Translations under genes and position numbers: made by a program | The notes under the pieces: generated by a model | What the model was told of the DNA's origin: nothing | Databases searched by the model: none | The model's input: the letters and a program-made list of their open reading frames with translations, nothing else | NCBI GenBank assembly: GCA_029204225.1 | Contig: CM055100.1 | Span: 26,614,649 to 26,678,648 of the forward strand | DNA length: 64,000 bases | Source: Diphasiastrum complanatum | Taxonomy: Eukaryota; Streptophyta; Lycopodiopsida; Lycopodiales; Lycopodiaceae | Direction: 5' to 3' | Part shown: positions 31,751 through 42,320 of the stretch, piece by piece | How positions within the stretch are numbered: position 1 is the stretch's first letter | How the letters are laid out: every line of letters begins with the position of its first letter

Positions 31751-34365
31751 ATTTTTGGAATTGCGGCGGCCTCTCCACCTCTTCTACAGCGGCTGATCTT
31801 GACACCTATCTGTGTTCGGCTGATTTTCTACTTTTTGCAAAGACATATGAGTCTTCCACACACCCACTTCCGCACATTTCTAGTTTTCAATGGATTTCTG
31901 TTCCATGACCTATGCTACAGGGCAGGATACTTTGGGCCTCTGGTGGAGTTGCATGTTTGTACAGGTCGATGTATACTCCTATTTGGTTGGTGTCTCAGGA
32001 TACTTATGGCCGTTACTTGTGGCTTCAGATTACTGCATCCTTCTTGGGGCTGGACCAGGACTTGTTTGTTGCAGTGTGCTACTTTGCTCCCCACACTTCA
32101 GTGTTTATGGATTTGGGAGGTGATCCTTTTTAGGCCCTTTCTGACGGCGTTGCTAGACTCTCTCTATAGGGTTACATATTGCTTGCAGGGGACTTTAACG
32201 CACGCACAGCCACTCGCCTACTGAGTTCTATGCTGACACACTCTCTCTTCATCCGTTGGATACCTCTTATGCACTTATTCTCAGGACTCATCAGCGACGG
32301 TTACTCTTTTTGGGAAACAGCTTCTGAGGTTGGCTCAAGCACACGGTCTCATTATCCTCAATGGTCTTCATCAATGGCCATCCCCCTCTGCATATACTTG
32401 CCACCCATTTGGTGGCGGTCACAGCATAGTGGACTATTTCATTGCATCTCCTGCTTTATTGCCCCGCCTGGCATCCTTCACCATCGCTACCCCCGTCCTC
32501 GCTGATCACTCTCTGCTCTACCTCTCCTTCTCCCCAGCGCCAAGTCCGCCTTCTCCTCCACCTTCCCTCTTTGTTCGACCCACCCGCTATCGTATACCTC
32601 CTCATCAATCCCAGGCCTATGTTGCCCACGTCTCTCGGCTTCTGGACCACTTTCCTTCCTCCTCTGATGTCATTACCCAAGCCTCCTTTTTAACACACGC
32701 CCTGACTACTGCCGCTCATGCCATTGCCCCCCCTCGCGCTTCTCTTCTCATCGTTGTACCCATAATAAATTTTATGACAATGACTGTTCTTTCTTCCAGA
32801 AATATGTCGAGTTCCTCAAATTCTCCAATTCTACTCTGTCTTCTTCCGCAGAAAAGCAGCTTCGTTCCCTTCTCCGCAAAAAGAAAGTGGCCTACTTTTC
32901 TTCCCGTTCCTCCTACCTCCTTCGCTCCCTCCACTCTGCTTCCTCGACTACTTTTTGGAAGATCTTTCTTCATAAGCCCCTATCCATTGCACCCATCCCT
33001 CTTCAATCCTTGGTCGACTATGCAACCAACCTATATACAACTGCTCACCCTTCCATCTCTCTTTCTTCTCGTCCTACCCACTGTGACCTCTTTTCTCCTG
33101 ACATGGTTGAAGCCACCATCTGCAAAACTCAAGAACAATCGTACATCTGACATTGACCTCCTTTCAGCCGAGCTCCTCAAACCAATTGCCAAACTCGCCT
33201 CCCCCTTCTTGGCCCGCTGTTTCAACCGCTCTGTTGTTGATGGTTTCCCCATACCTTGGGCCACCAATCTCCTTCATCCCATTCTTAAAGCAGGCGATGC
33301 CATGAATGTCCACAACTATCGCACCATTATGATTGGTCATACCATGGCCAAGTTGTACGCCACTATTCTCCAGAACTTCGTTATGGCAGAGGCTGATTCT
33401 CGACTATTACGTGCGACTGGCCAGGCTGGCTTCCGCTGGGGTTATAGCACTCTTGATCATGTCCTCACTCTACGTACTATCATTGAGGAGGCAAAGCATA
33501 TGGGCAAGAAGGTATTTGATTGTTTCGTTGATCTCTCTAAGGCCTTTGATACTATTCCCCGTCATCTTTTGATCAGCAGACTACGTCAGCTTGGCTTTTC
33601 TGACTCTATTCTCGCGGCAATGGTTGCTCTGTATGAGAGAGTTCTAGCACGTATTCGGTTGCACTTTATATTGATGATCTTGAGCGCCTCATTTGTGAAG
33701 AAGGTGGAGATGGTTGCCCGCTGGCTCATTTGCTCATCCCCATTCTGCTTTATTGTCCTGCTTTCTTCCTCACCAGAAGGGTTGCAGTGTCACTTACAGG
33801 TCTTACATCGGTTTTGTGTTGCTTGGGGTCTCTTTGTTAACTTAAAAAAGACGAAGATCATGATTTTTAACACCAATCAACAAAGCCTTCACAATTATCA
33901 ATTCTTCTATGACGGCCAGGAAGTTGACATTGTTGCCTCTGATACTTACTTGGGAGTCGTCAGTCTCATCTCTGCCTGTACCAGATCACCTGGGGTTAGA
34001 CTCCCGGCAGTTGCTTCTCACTGGCTTCTTTCGGACTCGAGCACTATCGCTGTGCCACCGCGGAAAAGCCCAGATGTAGTCAGCACTCGCCTCCATCGGG
34101 GCCCAATGTACGGTCCACTCAGCGAACACTTCACACTTACTTCCGCTGATATGTACTTATTCTCCACCTGGCTCGGGTTGTGGGCTTATTTCACTTCTGC
34201 TTTGTTCTACTTTCATTCGTAGCTAGTTTATAGCATTTTACGGCCACGTCCTCCTATGGATGATGCTCCCACTGTTGCTTGTACATATTTTCTTTTTGGT
34301 CTTATGCACCCACGGGTGCCCAAAAGACGTTAATAAAGCTTTCTTTCTTTCTTTGTCTCTCTCTC
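31751..34365 (+). mobile_element. LINE-F, decayed L1-like LINE
   Basis: Sense copy of the same family as LINE-C. Endonuclease: WNCGGLSTSS near 31770, then FAKTYES where LINE-C has FMETHES (Glu replaced by Lys), ASGGVACLY, LLAGDFNART and VLADHSLLYLSF. RT: NYRTIMIGHTMAKLY, GQAGFRWGYST, CFVDLSKAFDTIPRHL. A deletion after LYERVL removes the GVKPGCSLSP box, and the YADD box is destroyed (YCPAF). The 3' UTR ends in hairpin GCACCC-AC-GGGTGC (34306-34319), AATAAA and a TTTC tail at 34340-34355. The 630-codon open frame 32330-34222 spans most of ORF2. Confidence 0.88.
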
Positions 34366-34690
34366 CTTTATGCCGATGATGTGGTATTGGTCTCACCGAC
34401 CAGAGAGGGTCTCCAGCGACAGTTGGTATGCTTGCATGAGTTTTGCACCAGATGGGGCCTAGGGGTGAACATTGGGAAGACCAAGGTTATGGTCTTCAAC
34501 ACTTCACGAGCATTCATGCAGCGACAGGAGCTTACTTTGGGTGGACAAGTTTTAGAGGTGGTCCCTTCCTACACATACCTGGGGATCCTTTTCTCAGGCT
34601 CTATTTTTAGCATGAGACAGGCCGCCACCACTCGACTGGGGAAGGGGCATGCCTCCCTTGCTTGTTCTTCTGGCGAGTATTCCAGAGGGA
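34366..34690 (+). mobile_element. LINE-G, truncated copy fused to LINE-F tail
   Basis: Directly after the TTTC/TC tail of LINE-F the sequence restarts in the RT active site (LYADDVVLVSPTREG) and continues with LQRQLVCLHEFCTRWGLGVN, VMVFNTSRAFMQRQ and YTYLGILFSG, then stops near 34680. It preserves the segment deleted from LINE-C. No 3' end is present. Confidence 0.85.
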
Positions 34691-34722
34691 AGAATCACAA
34701 TGATCATGTGGTTTAAGAGGTA

Positions 34723-35383
34723 GTCCGAACAATGTAAGAGGAAATCTTTACATTTCTTTACAATGTAAGAGGAACTCTTTACATTTCTTTACGTTCGCAG
34801 GAACTTTGCAATGCTACACCTATCTAAAGGCAATGTAAGAGGTAATCCGACCAATGTAAGAGGAACTCTTTACATTTCTTTACGAAAGGTAATCCGAACT
34901 ATACGTTCATTATTGGTTTGCGATAATGGCTAATGGCCTTCATCAACTATAGATTCATTATTTGTTTGCAATGTAAGAGGTAATCCAAACAATGTAATAG
35001 GAACTCTTTACATTTCTTTACGAAAGGTAATCCAAACTATACGTTCATTATTGGTTTGCAATGTAATAGGTAATCTAAACAATGTAAGAGGAACTCTTTA
35101 CATTTCTTTACAATGTAAGAGGAACTCTTTACATTTCTTTACAAGAGGTAATCCGAACTATACGTTCATTATTGGTTTGCAATGTAAGAGGTAATCCGAA
35201 CTATACATTCATTGTTGGTTTGCAATGTAAGAGGTATTTTCTTTACAATGTAAGAGGAACTCTTTTACGAAAGGTTCCAAACTATACCTTCATTATTGGT
35301 TTGCGATAATGGCCTTCATCAGCTATACGTTCATTATTGGTTTGTGATAATGGCTAATGGCCTTCATTAGCTATACGTTCAAT

Positions 35384-35390
<7 letters not shown>
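34723..35390 (+). repeat. Two-unit tandem repeat block
   Basis: Alternating copies of unit X (aatgtaagaggaactctttacatttctttac) and unit Y (built around ggtaatccgaactatacg + ttcattattggtttgc), at least seven of each in variable order. A third element, gataatggctaatggccttc, appears three times near the ends. Copies are close but not identical. No coding potential. Confidence 0.9.
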
Positions 35391-35430
<40 letters not shown>

Positions 35431-35490
35431 GGGGAGGGAGAGAGAGAGAGAGCGAGAGGGAGAGGGAGAGGGAGAGGGAGAGAGAGAGAG
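35391..35490. repeat. Compound AG / G / AG-GGAGAG microsatellite
   Basis: (AG)13-14, then a G run of about 15, then mixed AG and AGAGGG units. Confidence 0.93.
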
Positions 35491-35904
35491 TCATCGATGA
35501 TACTATGCTAGGCTGAGACATATTATTGTATTATTTCCCATTGTAACGAGATTCAGTTTTCTCATTTCTCTCATCATCTCATTGTGTGTAGTAATGAAGT
35601 GAAGCACTTATCAATCAGTAGGTATGTAAGGACAATCATCATCTGGGGAAAGGGCAATTGAGGAGTCTTTTATGGTTAATTATCTTGACTTTGGCGCGAT
35701 TCTTTTGCTTACACTTCTTTTTATCATCATCAATGCAACTAAAAAAAGATGCACTCGTTTTTTGTTCGAAAACTTTTGTGGTAGTTTGTGTGCGGATTTG
35801 GGGTGCCCCGTCAATCGGAAGGTGGGTCATTGAATTCTTTTCATGTTTGTAAGCTCTTTCAAATTGAAAGACTGATCCATAGTCCTGATGTGTAGTGCTT
35901 GAGC

Positions 35905-36062
35905 AACCTACATAGAAGACCCTTATCATTTTTAACATCATGACACACTCACCCACTTCCGATATCGATATCATGCATACACACGTAGAAGACCCTTATC
36001 CCCACCTCCGTAAATCAATATCATGCATACACACGTAGAAGACCCTTATCCCCACTTCCGAT
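35905..36062 (+). repeat. About 53-bp tandem repeat
   Basis: Units containing 'cacacgtagaagacccttat' occur at about 35981 and 36034, with a weaker copy near 35908. Followed by short repeats of 'ttacataatcattgaa'. Confidence 0.8.
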
Positions 36063-36299
36063 CCGCATGCTATTGTTACATAATCATTGAAATTACATAA
36101 TCATCTAAGCTATCGTTACATAATCATTGAAGGTAATCATTGAAGAGTTACAACAACATAGCAAAAACATTGAGAACACATAAAATGGTTCTAAAATCTT
36201 TGAACGTACATCGTGCTAAAAGCTAAGAATGATTCATGTCTGAAATTATTAGGAAGATAGAGTGAGAGAGAGACACCCACTTGATCAGGCGCAGACAAG

Positions 36300-36451
36300 T
36301 TTGAAGGAAAACCGCGATTTGCTCCAGTTCACGCGATTGCTCCAGATTGCTTCTTCACGCACTGTGATAATCCGAGAGAAATGGAGGGAGGGAGGGAGCA
36401 AGCTAGTTCATGCAATTGCTCCAAATTGCTTCTTCACGCACTGTGATAATC

Positions 36452-36508
<57 letters not shown>

Positions 36509-36680
36509 AAGCTAGTTCACGCGATTGCTCCAGATTGCTTCTTCACGCACTGTGATAATCCCGAGAGAGAGAGAGAGAGCGCACTAGATCGACATGAATA
36601 AATATTGGGCAGCCAAGTGAGAGAGAGAGCAAGCTAGATGGACATGAATAATTAGTGGGCAGCCCGAGTGAGAGAGGAGA
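36300..36680 (+). repeat. Repeat block with embedded AG tracts
   Basis: Three copies of a unit 'agttcacgcgattgctccag' + 'attgcttcttcacgcactgtgataat', each followed by an AG tract of different length (about 7, 27 and 8 units), then two copies of 'gacatgaataa...tgggcagcc'. The AG run at 36454-36507 is the longest. Confidence 0.88.
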
Positions 36681-36889
36681 GAGCACGAAGAGAGGAAGCC
36701 AACGGGCAATAGTGGGTACGGGAAAGAGGAAGGTGGCGGTCGCGAGGAAAAATGTATATGGCTAATTTATTCTATTAAAGAGAGAGGGTGTGTACTTGGC
36801 TCTAAGGTTAACCCACCCTAGTATTCCTAGGCATGACATAGGGTACTAGACCGAGTTAACACATCCCTTACACTCTCTCTCTTAAATAT

Positions 36890-37050
36890 CTTTATATATA
36901 TAGATATATATATGTATATATATATATCTATATATATCTATATATATATAGGTATGTATATATATAAATATATAGGTATGTATACATATAAATATATATG
37001 TATATATAAATATATATACATATATATATACCTATATATATATACTAGAC
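36890..37050. repeat. AT-rich TATATA/ TATAGG microsatellite
   Basis: Tandem TATATATA with interspersed TATAGGTATGTATA units; chance open frames encode YIYI repeats. Confidence 0.93.
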
Positions 37051-37690
37051 CTACGTGGCTTGCCACTTGGCAACTTGTGAGCCCTAGCTCTCTCTAGGTC
37101 CACGCAAGCCTACATGGCAGGGCTTGGTTGGCTTGCCACAGAAGCCTATGGCAAGCCTATGTGGTAGCTTGCGACATGCTTGCGTGGCAGACATTAGACC
37201 TATGCCATGCCTATGTGGCCTGCCACGCAAGCCTATGGTAGGCCTGCGTGGTAACTTTCAAGCCCACCTATATCTCTCTCTCTAGGTCCACTGAAACCTA
37301 CGTGGCAGAGTCCGCTTGGCTTGCCATACAAGCCTATGGTAGGCCTACATGCTTGCCACATGGCAAACCTCAAGCCTCATGCAAGCTTGGGGTTAGGAAT
37401 GTGGCAGGCCTAGGTGGCTTGCCACATGGCAATGTGCGATCGGCTTAGCAAATAGCAGACCACGTAGGCATAGCCTGGCTGGCTTGTCAGCCTATGATGG
37501 GCCTACATGGATTGCCACATGGCTAACCCCAAGCCTGCATGATTTGCCACATAGCAGCCATACGTGACTTGCCACATGGTAGCAGATAACAAGCCTATGT
37601 GGCATGTTACACAAGCCTATGGTAGACCATGTGGCAAGCCACACAAGCCTATGGTAGGCCTACATGGCTCGCCACATGGCAGCTTTTGAG
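37051..37690 (+). repeat. Degenerate minisatellite 'cctacgtggcttgccacatgg'
   Basis: About 15-20 degenerate copies of a 25-40-bp unit with the core 'ggcctacatggcttgccaca' and a partner 'aagcctatggta', over 640 bp. The core contains TGGC...GCCA inverted motifs, so single units could fold back. Two copies of 'tctctctctaggtccac' embedded near 37088 and 37270 mark a larger repeat of about 180 bp. No known element. Confidence 0.85.
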
Positions 37691-37699
37691 CCCCACTTC

Positions 37700-38454
37700 T
37701 TTCTCTCTCTTGGATACACACAGCTTGCACTATCCCCCACAGTATCTCCATGATCAGGGCTATAGATTATCATGGTTCTCTTAGGCATCTCATCTCCTAT
37801 TTGAGTCATTTGGTATCTCCATTGCAGTGCTTCCCTCAAACACCCATCAGTATATCAGACGATCTCTATCGAGCATATCTGGACTGGACCTGGCGTCGCT
37901 AGTTAGGGGTTAGGCCTGCTTTCTATCAGACCACACTTTCTGAAGCTAGATGCAGCAGGGATTCCAATCCTACCACACTACTTGGACTCACTGTCACATT
38001 GCCTTAGATTCACATCAGGATAGCTTAGGGTGTCTTCATGAGATATAGTGCATGATGATGCTGATGATTATGACGATGATGAGGCTGATGCCTGTTTACA
38101 TGCTCACAGGGATTAGAGACAGTGTATTTCTCACCATCACTCTATTGCCAGGATCACCAGACATCCTATATAGAGACACACTGCACATAGACGAAGTCAA
38201 AGGGCTCCAGTGCTTCCCCATGTTGCAGCTCGCATTACATCTTTCTACGGCTTCAGCTCGGACTCTACATCATGACATAGATGGATTTATTATTTTTCAC
38301 ATACTCTCATTTTCGCATTCATGTTAGTTTGTACTAGATGTTTCTTTATTACATCTTCGGAGATGTTTTATGCGCTCCCATTGTTACCACATACTTGACA
38401 TGTATTTCATTAGTCTTATATGCTTTTTGGCATGGAAAAGACACTAAAAAGCTT

Positions 38455-38486
<32 letters not shown>
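37700..38486 (+). mobile_element. LINE-I, truncated 3' end
   Basis: Begins just after a 'ttctttctctctctt' stretch. Encodes the degraded ORF2 end with an acidic run (DDADDYDDDEADA) and HAHRD, matching LINE-B. The 3' UTR matches LINE-B closely. It ends in hairpin ATGCT-TTTT-GGCAT (38420-38433, one G-U pair), AAGACACTAAAAAGC and a (CT)n tail at 38458-38486. Confidence 0.83.
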
Positions 38487-38489
<3 letters not shown>

Positions 38490-39170
38490 GTCTCTGTCTT
38501 ATTAGTGCAGTTGCGTTGCATTTCCAGGCCACCGTGTATGGTGAGGATTTTTGGAGCCAGGAAGCAGAGCTTGTGGGGGTCCTAGGACCCATTTTCTATG
38601 TGTTGTAGCTTGTAGACCGTGAGGGGTGCACTCTCGGTCTAATATACGAGTTTAGGGATCGCATCGGTGAGGTGATCCAGAGACGTGACTTGGACGATGA
38701 CGGGTATGGCTCCAATATTTTGTAGTTTATCTGATTCAAGCTGGTTGCATTTCGAAGTTTGTTTTGTGCTGTGACACACTAACAAGTGATGATTGCAATT
38801 TGACATGATCATGCAGATGGGACTACTTCCACTGACCCATCCATGTTGTAGCCCACATGCTGAACCCATCCATGACGTAGCCCACATGTTGCACCCGCTG
38901 TGGCGTTGTTCCAGACATGAGGAAGACCTAGAGCTCCACGAAGGATGGTTGGAGTACACTGAGCATGTGGCCCAGGTATACCCACCTACCTTAGTCCTCT
39001 ACACATATCTGTACTCAGTGAGTTTGTGGGCCGTACCCAATGAAATCTGTGGATTGACGCTTTTGAAATAGACATCATGGAGGGATGTGAGCTAGTCTTC
39101 GACATCCAAGAGTTCCTTGTTGGTAGGGGAGACACATAGGTGGCACTGAATCCCCACATACACTATGGGT
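38487..39170 (+). pseudogene. hAT-2 transposase middle fragment
   Basis: Encodes EDFWSQEAELVGVLGPIFYVL, a stop, LVDREGCTLGLIYEFRDR and IGEVIQRRDL, then after an intron-like gap (about 38704-38815) RWDYFH, PIHVVAHMLNP and LHPLW. This is the region before the C-terminus in plant hAT transposases (W..a..iv..l.Plv.vLR.vD, RWD..lH.p.H.aA..LnP). A short tandem duplication repeats the 'tagcccacatg' part. It could derive from the same family as hAT-1, which lacks this part. Termini and TSD were not found. Confidence 0.75.
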
Positions 39171-39680
39171 TAGATGACTAGCAAATTGTGTTGCAAAACA
39201 TACAGGTGCAAACCAGTTTGGGCGGATATGACATAAGCCTGGTTATGACTAGTGGGTGTCAATACCTAGACATGATGGTTATATTGTCCCTAGAAAACTA
39301 GTCATTATTGAGAATCTTAGATGCTGGATACAAGGCTAGTTAATATCCATGTTGATACCCTATTAATGATTGGCCTTATAGTCGGTAGGTACTTCCCAAA
39401 AACATATTAAAATTTTTGCAGGTATTCATAATTGGCAGGTAGATCCACATAGGAAGCTTTCGCATACTCAGAAATGGCGATTATATTTGACTTGGAAAAT
39501 ATTCATCAATTAGAAACAATGGGTATAAAAAATCAATATACCTGCTGAACACTATTGCAAATCTCAGAACGCGATAGAGGCTGCGACATTTTAAGAGATT
39601 TAACAGAATGACCATTGTATCGGTGAGTCAGTTCACTATCTCACCCGAACAGTGTGAACCAAAGCTTTTAGGTCCATCAA
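39171..39680. other. Intronic sequence, nothing recognised
   Basis: AT-rich sequence with no visible element ends or coding similarity, between the hAT-2 fragment and the family-C element. Confidence 0.45.
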
Positions 39681-40480
39681 ATGAGGGTATGTGACACCAC
39701 TGTTTCTGATCCTGATGCCGCACCATTTTCTATTCTTGCTGATGCGGTTGCTCTACCACCTCTAGATATTGCACCTGATTCTTCCGATCTTATTCCTGTT
39801 GTTGATTTCCATGATGTTGGTTTCCATGATTTTGATGTTGTTGTTATCATCCCTCCTATTGACCTTTTCGATATTGATGGCCCCGATGCTCTTGCTCTTG
39901 ATTCTTCATTACTTGTTGATGATGATACCTCCATTACTTACATACTGATCCAGTCTTATCATCTACTAGAATTGAGATTAATAATTTGCTTCATTATACT
40001 AAAAGCAGATATTCGCAGCTATGGGGGATTTGGCTTTTGGACTGACAATTAAAATTTTATAGCCCACATTGAGGGCAATGTTTGAAAAGGGGGGGGGAGT
40101 GTTATGGACATGCATTATAGTCCATACTTCTCTACTTTTCACAGTATTAGTGGACTCGTAGTTTATATTTACACGTGACGGCCTCGAAATACTATTTTAC
40201 ATGGTTTTCTATTTGGCCCTTATTTTTGAATTTCACTTTCCCTCCAAATGAATATAAAGGGAGGTAGGGTTTGCCCACTACAAATAGCCACTAAGGCTAG
40301 TCATTTGCTAGTTTTGATCATTTGAGTCTTGGGCCTCTTTTAGTGGAGTTGTACTATTTTGGAGATCTTAGTTGGAGATCTACCTGAGCTATCTGCAACC
40401 ATTGATATTCATGCAGCTTCTTAGTTGGAGAATGCTATGATGCATCATCGATACTAATACCTGTGAATCTGTTCATAACA
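39681..40480 (+). mobile_element. LTR element C2, 3' end and LTR
   Basis: Internal end at 39681-40099 with a 123-codon acidic/hydrophobic ORF (PLDIAPDSSDLIP, FHDFDVVVIIPPID), then 'attgagggcaatgtttg' and polypurine tract AAAAGGGGGGGGGAG. The LTR 40100-40480 (381 bp) starts TGTTATGGAC and ends GTTCATAACA, matching the LTR at 7871-8698. The 5' part of the element is missing. Confidence 0.85.
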
Positions 40481-41060
40481 ATAGTGATCTTCGATTCCTC
40501 GTATAAGGATGATGAACGTGTTGTTGGGGAGGTTCCTCAAGGAAAAGGAGTGATTAAGAAAATGACTGAGTCCTTCAGGGAGAAGGTGAATAAGTTTTGC
40601 ATTCTTAATGGTGAAGAAATGCAAAAGTGGATTTCGAGATATGGAGAGGCCAAAGCTCATAGAACAACTGCTCGAGCCACATTTAAGAGATGGCATAGAA
40701 GACAACCATACCCACATGACCTTTGCTGTGTGAGCACATGATGTGGATAGCCTGAGCTCTCGCTATCTACCGTGAAGAGTTTCAATAGTGATGTCTTGAA
40801 TTGGGCCGAATGGATGAGAGAGTGGATGATGAGTGATGTCAACCGGTTTACCTCAGGTGAATCCAAGAGGCTAGATTCTCGTCCCCTTGAGTCAGCTTAT
40901 TGTTGACTGGTTGGTGATTCGGAAACCACCTCAAACATGACAGTGAGACCCAATAGAGGTGGAAGACAGGTCAGATGGAGCCTTCACCATGAAACAAATT
41001 GTCATAAAAAAGACCGAGGGAAGGGTAAAAGTGAAAGCAAACAAAAGATTTAACCTTCCA
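40463..41060 (+). other. Unidentified coding-like stretch
   Basis: A 92-codon open frame (SSYKDDERVVGEVPQGKG, MTESFREKVNKFCILNGEEM, ATFKRWHRRQP) begins at the end of the family-C LTR and continues in broken form to about 41060 with LNWAEWMREWMMSDVNRF. It looks like decayed protein-coding sequence. I do not recognise the family and see no splice sites that would tie it to the host gene. Confidence 0.35.
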
Positions 41061-42035
41061 GGATTAGACAGAAGCTAGCCAATATCCCTGACAAAGAACC
41101 ATTGGATCACGTCAAAAATATGAGATTCTTGGACACAGGTTGATGCAGAGAGATTGGATGTTGTGGTAAGTATGGCAGGGTTTGAGGATGTAGCAATGCC
41201 TGATAAAATTGTTGACTTCGCTCCAGAAGCCTGACACCGGCAAGGGTGCAAGAGCAGGATCATCTAAAGGTAAGAATGCACTAGATGGCGAGGTGAACAA
41301 TGCAGCACCGGTAGAGTGGGAAGCCAGAGGCCCTTGAGACAACAAAAGAGGGTCGGAGCAGGATGTGTGGGTTTGTGAACAGCTGGAGGACACAGACAAA
41401 AGCTCAAGGCAATGGAAAGAGGAAGTCTAGCATTGGATGTAGTCTGACATTCCTGACACATTATCCATGCACATGATATATGTCACATATTATCACTGGC
41501 TCCATCCTAAAACTTTATTTGCAAACCTGGAGATGGCATTTTTGGTTAACTTCTAATATCTGATTCACATGCAAGATAGATGGATCGGTCACCAGAGTTT
41601 TAACTCATTAAAACTTAACTTACTATATGATTGAAGCGTTGACCTGAGGTTTCTCTAAAGTTCTTGTCCACTAGTAGTAACATCAAGCGAGTTTCCAGAA
41701 TTTTTTGTGTGCATAATGTTGCTAAGACTTTTGGTACCCAAAATGATACAGTCAAAGTTTTTGTCTTTCCCTGGATATTTAAATACCATCACCAGCTGTA
41801 TTTGTAGTTTCAATAAGCTTTGTCAAGTAGAAAAACCATGAAGAGTTTCTTTTAGTGAATGGGTTCAGATGTCTTTGAAATGTGACATTTGAAACTTAAG
41901 TTATCACAAACATTATGACCTGACCCTACGCAATAATTGAAAGTGACAGTTTCATAGCTTTTATTACTGTCCATTATTTTAATGCCCTTCAAAGGCCCAC
42001 TCATGAAGTCAGTGCAAGTTTTCTCTCCGTGACAG

Positions 42036-42095
42036 GCTCAGAAGCAGAACTGCATTCTAATATGTCATGGAGCTTCATTCAAGCCTTTTCAAAAG
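42036..42095 (+). CDS. Metallophosphoesterase 60-nt exon
   Basis: Very short exon, found by phase and content. The acceptor is ccgtgacag ending at 42035 and the donor aaag|gtatgg at 42096. In the phase fixed by the exons on either side it encodes SEAELHSNMSWSFIQAFSK. This supplies the helix with a central Trp-x-Phe that separates the DAQALDG segment from the LTHIPLYR segment in plant homologues. Both boundaries interrupt glycine codons, so the exon could be skipped without a frameshift; skipping would remove 20 residues. Confidence 0.75.
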
Positions 42096-42219
42096 GTATG
42101 GGACTCTTTATTTGATAACGTATGACTGGTTAAAGCCTTCTTGAAGTGTGGACATTTTATGGCACTATTTGGAATTGGACATGTTTGACAAAAAACAGTC
42201 CTCGTTTCCTTTGACACAG

Positions 42220-42320
42220 GTTCGACTCATGCACCTAGAGTTCTATTGACACACATTCCTTTGTACCGACCAGATAATACTCCATGTGGATATTATCGTG
42301 CTTCTCCAGTCATTAATCAG
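42220..42320 (+). CDS. Metallophosphoesterase exon with LTHIPLYR motif
   Basis: Encodes STHAPRVLLTHIPLYRPD, then TPCGYYRASPVINQ. T-H-x-P-L-Y is the fourth metal-binding histidine motif of this family. The acceptor is ttgacacag|gttcg and the donor cag|gtgatt, and it ends in phase 0. It follows the 60-nt exon after an intron of 124 bp, and the open frame is intact. Confidence 0.87.

Larger units (their letters stand above)
25953..42035 (+). other. Intron 3 of the metallophosphoesterase gene (16,083 bp)
   Basis: Lies between donor gtacacgg at 25953 and acceptor gacag ending at 42035. It contains the inverted family-D LTR element, LINE-F with LINE-G, several tandem-repeat blocks, a LINE tail, a hAT remnant and a family-C LTR. 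In 25953-27165, 30060-31006 and 40742-42035 I see no gene or element, only AT-rich sequence. Confidence 0.75.

Noticed and set aside
36912-37097. YIYI-repeat open frame
   Set aside because: Translation of the TATATA microsatellite.
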